Assembly: GCA_003116995.1 (NCBI GenBank)
Contig: BDSL01000153.1
Coordinates: forward strand, 62,001-126,000
Origin: Yamagishiella unicocca
Lineage: Eukaryota > Chlorophyta > Chlorophyceae > Chlamydomonadales > Volvocaceae
Direction of reading: 5' to 3'
Length of the DNA: 64,000 bases
This document shows positions 59,543-64,000 of the stretch, one piece after another. Positions within the stretch are counted from its first letter, which is position 1. Every line of letters starts with the position of its first letter. The notes beneath the pieces are model-generated. The model saw nothing but the letters and a program-made list of their open reading frames with translations, searched no databases and was not told the DNA's origin. The translations under genes were made by a program, and so were the position numbers.

Positions 59543-59965
59543 ATGGGTCTCATCCGCAACCTCGCCACTGCCTTCACGGCCGCGACTGTTTGGGTCACGG
59601 CTATGCCCCTCCTTGTTCGTAGCCGCATGGACGGCTATGTAGAGCGGTGCGTCCCAATAAGTTGAAGACAACATTTCTGGCTGGCCAGGCATCACCATGT
59701 TTTTTTGCACAGGCTTCCTCCTGTTGACATTTGTGAACAGTATTTGTGTATCGATGTCATTGTCGTTCTTTTATTGTGCAGGAACCTTGCATCCTACGAC
59801 GCTGAGCAACGAAAGCAAGCGATGGAAAAGGTCAGTGCCCAGCTCTGAGTATCCTGGTCCATGATTAGGCAACATGATACATGTTAACCCTTGTGAATAT
59901 GATACGGTTGTTGCTACACACAGGCTCTTGGGGGCGCTATTCCGGAGGGTGGAGCACACCACTGA
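59543..59965 (+). CDS. Small single-span membrane protein, 64 aa, three exons
   Basis: Exons 59543-59646, 59782-59830 and 59924-59965 join in phase (CG|G, then AAG|GCT) to 195 nt. The protein starts MGLIRNLATAFTAATVWVTA and continues MPLLVRSRMDGYVERNLASY, ending ALGGAIPEGGAHH. One hydrophobic span (about residues 8-27) is followed by a charged helix and a short Gly-rich tail. Size and layout recall accessory subunits of mitochondrial inner-membrane complexes, but I cannot name it. All introns have GT-AG ends with CAG acceptors. It diverges from the M1AP-like gene and converges on the Rdx-like gene. Confidence 0.68.
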
Positions 59966-60048
59966 ACGATTGAAGCAATAGAATCCATAAGAGCAGACGT
60001 GGCGTCCGGAGAGGAGCATTTCGGCAAATAGTGTAGCGTAGCTGTATG

Positions 60049-60053
60049 TTACA
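60049..60053 (-). terminator. Candidate poly(A) signal TGTAA (minus)
   Basis: 336 nt beyond the stop of the Rdx-like gene. Confidence 0.4.
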
Positions 60054-60339
60054 TGCTGTTAGGGTGATTCCAGGTTTGGTACCGTGTGCGTTCTGTTGGC
60101 TGTGTAGGCACAGGGCCTGAGCCATGATTTAAGCTCGAAAGTCACAAGCTGCTCCCGGGCTAAGGGACAACCGGGGCACTATCCGCGCGGCCGCTTACCG
60201 CAAAGGCGGGTTCTAGCGTTGGCACGCGCATCACTTCCCGGATGGTTGTCAGCCTGTCCGCCGAGCAGCTTGCCCCCCTCATCTGATGATGCTTCACGCA
60301 ACGGGCTATTGACGCTGTGCAGTGCACCGAGCTTTGAGC

Positions 60340-60344
60340 TGTAA
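60340..60344 (+). terminator. Candidate poly(A) signal TGTAA (plus)
   Basis: 375 nt after the stop of the 64-aa gene, close to the stop of the convergent gene, so the two 3' UTRs probably overlap. Confidence 0.35.
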
Positions 60345-60388
60345 CGGTGACACGACAGCATACCAACTGCCCGCTCTCGGCCACGTAG

Positions 60389-61170
60389 CTACCCGCACAT
60401 ATCATCAATCGGCCCTCCTTTATCCAAATTAGCCCGGTTCGCAATACGTGACACCACCACATTTTCATCAGGATCCGCTTTACTCTTCAGCTTGCTGTAT
60501 ATGTGTATCCCGTCTTCCGTTGTAATCTCAAACGCGCCAGACCGACCATCGCCCTCAAGGTTGCCCTCCACCATAACACCCGGAAACGCAGCTTCAATTG
60601 CATCAGCCATGGCGATAAACGCATCCACCTGATCAGGATCGTACTCGATGTGAACCACTTTGGGTGGAGCACGATCCAGACCCGCGCGTCATGCGTACAT
60701 GCGCAGGCCCTGGCATGCAAGTGGCAGGAGCTGCTGCACTGGTACGACGGTAGAGGCGCGAAGAGGGGCTGTGGGTGGGGTTAAGGACCGGGTTGGGGGA
60801 GGGGCCATCAGGTATAAAGCATGAGAGAAGAGGAAGAAAGCATGACAGGAGGATGGAAGAGAAATGAAAGGGAGGAAGAATACCCCCGGATGGCAGGAAG
60901 GCAAAGGCAGGCGAAAGCCATCGATTCGGGAAATCACAACACGTTGCCAGAATGCGGTGTGCGCAGTACCGGTAATACATCATTATGTGCGCCTTCAACA
61001 ATGACGTGTACCCCTCCGACAACATACACACCTGCCAACGCCTCCGACGCCCCGGGAAACAGCTGAAGGGCAGCCTGAATCATGGGAGCGTTCGCAAAGG
61101 CTGTGTTGAAGCCATCATGCGTGGCGCCAGAAGCCGCCCGCAAGAACACGTTTCCTAACGCTCGTCTCAT
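60389..61170 (-). CDS. SelW/SelT/SelH (Rdx) family-like protein lacking the redox motif, 135 aa
   Basis: Two exons, 61170-61032 and 60657-60389, join in phase (GCAG|TGGTT) to 136 codons. Exon 1 encodes an Arg/Ala-rich start (MRRALGNVFLRAASGATHDG) that could be a mitochondrial presequence. Exon 2 encodes the Rdx core: VVHIEYDPDQVDAFIAMADA, AAFPGVMVEGN, SGAFEITTEDGIHIYSKLKS, ending GGPIDDMCG. Family members read (V/I)xIxYCxxC/U after the first strand; here the same place is EYDPDQ, with no Cys or Sec. The FPG, GxFE(I/V) and (I/F)xSKLK signatures are intact. The acceptor is AAAG, not CAG, so the junction is moderately certain. An alternative without exon 1 has an in-frame TGA just upstream. Confidence 0.62.
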
Positions 61171-61591
61171 CTTTACAGCAGGTGTGTATCTACTTGTATA
61201 ATAGCCTGGGACCGCTTGGGATTTGCCTCAATATGTATAGTGTAATATTTATGCCTTAACGATACAAAGAAATAAGCTGTTTGAAAGGTAGTAGGTACAC
61301 CGCGACCAGCGTGTCAGACAGTGCTTATATAGATCCCAACAAGACGCGCCATAACTAGTAAAGAACGTTGTATCTGCTGACTTTTGCTTTGTTAAGTGGA
61401 ATGCATTTTGTTGAAAGACTCCAGGGCCGCCGTACAAACAGATCCCTTGCGATGGGACTCTGTGTTTGTCACTGCAAATTGCTGCCGTGCCAGCGTCCTT
61501 GTCATGAATACCTAATGCATTTATGTCCCTGAACGCTGTTATGGGGCTGAATGTATAGAGCGCTGGTGGACTGAGCAGCGGCTTGCATGGC
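61171..61591. promoter_or_regulatory. Divergent promoter region
   Basis: About 420 lower-GC bases between the ATG of the Rdx-like gene (minus) and the proposed ATG of the OPR-like gene (plus). No TATA box or known operator could be named. Confidence 0.4.
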
Positions 61592-64000
61592 ATGGGGAGC
61601 TGCACGACGATCCTACAGCGCCATCTGCTACCGCGTGGGTCGCACCAACAGCGGTTATGCTGCGGAGCGGCGCCTGCGCGGTCGCCGGTGACGACGTATA
61701 CTGATGTGAGCTCTTTTAAAGCAGGCCAAGATCGTGCGGCATTTAATTTCGGTGCATGTACCTGCATTCCATTCCTTGTATGGCAAGGCAATCGTTAGCT
61801 GCAACCGGTTGGCCGGCGTCGCGATGGGCCACTCGTCGCATGGCCTACCTGAGCCCTTGCTTGCTTTACTGTTACGACAATCCCTCACACGCATAAGGAA
61901 TGCTTCTAGTCGTATACTGTCGGCTGAGATCTTGCATTCGGCTAAGTGGTGCGTTGGCCGCTTGCGCAGGCTGGCGCGCGGCCACCACAGCGGCAGCAGG
62001 CTTCGCGGCAGTCGCAGGCGGACGCCCTGCTTCACCAGCAGGGAGATTACTATGCCAGGCAGCATGACAGCGCAACGCCGGCCATTTTGGACTGTCCCGG
62101 CGTGGAGTTGCTGCACGTGCAACAGGGCGCTGCCACGACAGCGGGGTGCAGCGATGCGCTCCAGACCGACTTCGCGACGGACTCGCAGGCGGCTGTAGTT
62201 CTGCTACCTCCGGCACTTGACGACGCAGGCGCGCAGCGCATCGCCTATTTCAGCGGTGACGGCCATGCGGGCCTCCCCCTGCCCGCGTCCCACCAGCCAG
62301 ACCAGCAGCAACACGCCCTCCACCACACCCGGCGGCGCTATCACCACCAGCTGGCGCGAGGCAACCCGCACGCCGGTGCTGCTGCTGCTGCTGCTGCCGA
62401 CAGGGGGGAGGTCTCGCTTGATGGCGCGGTACGCAACGTGCACGTGCAGCAGGGCCCGCAGCCAACCGGCGGCGAATCCTACGGCAGCAGCGAAGGACGC
62501 AGCAGCAGAGCCCCGACGCTGAGCGCAGGCACGTCCGGGCTGATGCATCTGGATGCCGCGTCAGGCGGGGCCCCACCGCACAGCACCACCCACATGCACC
62601 CGCAGCAGCCGACGCAGGTGGTGCAGCAGCGCGCCCCCAGCCATGCCGATGACGTGATCGTAACCCTGCCGCCGTACTTGGATCCTGCCAGCCGCAGTGG
62701 GGGCATAGCCAGCACGAGCGAGTGGGCGCCGCCCGAGGTGGCAGCGGGGGCGGGGCTGGGGGCTGACGCCGCGTCGCATGTCCGGCGGAAGCCAGGCTCT
62801 ACGGCCCGGCACACGCGCGGCCGCGACCGCAGGGCCCCCCTGGAGCTTGCCGAACGGGTGGTGGCGTCGAGCGCACTGTCCGCGAGTGCCGCGGCAGCAG
62901 CAACCTTCGCGCCCAGCGCCGCAGACGGTGACCGCAGCAGCAGTAGCTCTGGCAGGTTGGATAGCATTCGCAGCGGTAGCAGCTTCGGCAGCACCGAGGG
63001 CACCGGTGTCGACACAAGCAGTGTGAGCAGTTCCAGTAGTAGTCTCAAAAATGTCAGAGACATGAGGAGCGGCAGCAAGGGCAGGGAGGAGGCGCCAGCG
63101 CAGTGGCCCGGTGTGGTGGCAGCGGATCAAGGCGTGTCGGAGGCCGGATGCTCCGTCGACGGCGAACTGCTCCCACCCTGGCACCCGGACGGCGAGCTGT
63201 CGCCGCCCTCGACCCTGTTCCAGCTCCCGGAGGGTGACTTGTACGGCGATGAGATGGCAGCACGTGCGGAGCGGCCGGACTCGGCGATTTCCGCCTCCAG
63301 GCGTTACCCTGATGCCGGGCGCCGGCCGTTGCCCCGCCGGCGGCTGCCTCGGGCGCCATCTCGCGAGGAGCACCGGCTGCTGCGGCAGCGGGCCGAGCTG
63401 CTGCGTGCGGCGCTGCTGCCCCGCGCCCCCACCCCCGCGGACCTGCGTCTGACGACCCGCGTGATGAGCGCCACGCACTGGCGCAGCGTGCTTGCGCTGC
63501 TGTCAGAGCACCGGGAGCGGCACGAGCAGGAGCACTTCCACAACCACCAGCACAACCACAACCAGGAGCAGCAGCCGCAGCAGCAGCAACACGAGCCACA
63601 ACGCCACCAGGTCCCTCATTCGTTGGGCAGTAGCAAGGTGGCGGAGCCGGACGTGGCTACAGCAGGACGAGCCGTGGTGAAGGCAGCGCCCGCAGGGGAT
63701 GCTCCCGCGGCGGCGGCGGCGGCGGCGGCGGCGTTCGCTGCCGCAGCAGCGGCAGCTGCTGCGGCCGCGGCTGTTGGCTCCCCTGCCCCCATCTCTGCCC
63801 TGCCCTTCACTCCGCAGCACGTGGCGGCGATGCTGCTGCGCACCTACCAGCTGCTGGAGCACACGGAGGGACCCACCAGCCTGGCGGAGGCGAGGCTGCT
63901 GCACGCTATGGTGGACGGACTGGCGCGCATGGCGGCGGGCATGATGCAGTCGCCGGGCATGGGGTTGCGGGAGCTCACCACGATATTCTACTCGCTTGTC
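61592..64000 (+). CDS. N-terminal part of an OPR-like organelle RNA-binding protein (runs off the window)
   Basis: The frame from 61970 stays open for 2031 nt to the window end. Proposed exon 1 is 61592-61705 (MGSCTTILQRHLLPRGSHQQ, Arg-rich and acidic-poor like an organelle presequence), donor GAT|GTGAGC, joined in phase to GCGCAG|GCT at 61970. A Ser/Gly/Gln-rich region of about 450 residues follows. Then come LRLTTRVMSATHWRSVLALL (about 63450), a polyalanine stretch, TPQHVAAMLLRTYQLLEHTE (about 63810) and MGLRELTTIFYSLV at the edge. The ATxWxxVxxLL, FxPxHVAAML and RELxxxxxxLx steps are typical of the region preceding octotricopeptide repeats in algal OPR proteins, which bind chloroplast or mitochondrial RNAs. 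The start is uncertain; the first in-frame ATG in exon 2 is near 62543. Confidence 0.6.

Noticed and set aside
60670..60700. In-frame TGA upstream of the Rdx-like exon as a selenocysteine codon
   Set aside because: Its context is Tyr-Ala-TGA-Arg, not the CxxU of this family, and it lies before the first strand. An intron boundary explains it better.
62561..63478. 305-codon minus-strand frame opposite the OPR-like gene
   Set aside because: The plus strand is open for over 2 kb in one frame and contains recognisable motifs; the minus frame is its shadow.
1..64000. CRISPR arrays, bacterial operons, rRNA genes
   Set aside because: The tandem arrays have no unique spacers, no rRNA was recognised, and gene structure is clearly intron-rich eukaryotic.

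Overview
ORGANISM. The window looks like nuclear DNA of a volvocine-type green alga (Chlamydomonas, Volvox or Gonium relatives). It is GC-rich. Its genes have many short exons with GTGAGT/GTGCGT-type donors and CAG acceptors, and TGTAA-type poly(A) signals lie behind several stops. Proteins carry Ala/Gly/Gln-rich filler. Families typical of these algae are present: gametolysin-type M11 metalloprotease, WSC and FAS1 wall domains, (Ser-Pro)n hydroxyproline-rich tracts, an OPR-like protein and a copia element. Minisatellites are abundant. The species cannot be fixed from sequence reading alone. Exon models were built by hand from splice sites, reading-phase continuity and domain logic.

LAYOUT. 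(1) 1.7-15.3 kb, minus strand: one 23-exon gene. Every exon junction keeps phase, giving 1288 codons. It encodes a secreted M11 metalloprotease fused to two F5/8C domains, an EGF-like module, two WSC-type modules and a C-terminal FAS1 domain. A 3-kb repeat-filled intron splits the FAS1 domain. (2) 15.3-29 kb: gene-poor and lower in GC, with fragments of two unrecognised genes (18.8-20.1 kb minus, 21.7-22.4 kb plus), a degenerate tRNA-Leu-like sequence and transposon debris. (3) 29.2-32.4 kb: tandemly duplicated (Ser-Pro)n segment with shifting frames. (4) 32.6-37.2 kb: transposon-rich, with a GIY-YIG endonuclease reading frame and several copies of one element 3' end. (5) 37.4-47.9 kb, minus: a 16-exon gene for an unrecognised protein of about 973 residues, with introns full of satellites and a short dispersed repeat. 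(6) 47.9-50.7 kb: no confident gene. (7) 50.75-59.27 kb, minus: an 11-exon gene of about 1005 residues whose layout resembles the animal meiosis protein M1AP. A recent, internally deleted copia element (identical 246-bp LTRs, 5-bp target duplication) sits 20 nt upstream of one splice acceptor. (8) 59.5-64 kb: compact, with a 64-residue single-span membrane protein (plus), a SelW/Rdx-like protein lacking the CxxC/U motif (minus), and the start of an OPR-like organelle RNA-binding protein (plus) running off the window.

HOW IT FITS TOGETHER. The first gene is an extracellular-matrix or gamete-wall remodelling candidate. The right-hand genes are intracellular: a possible meiotic factor, a small membrane protein, a thioredoxin-fold protein and an organelle RNA factor, packed in divergent and convergent pairs with short spacers. 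The middle third is mostly mobile-element debris.
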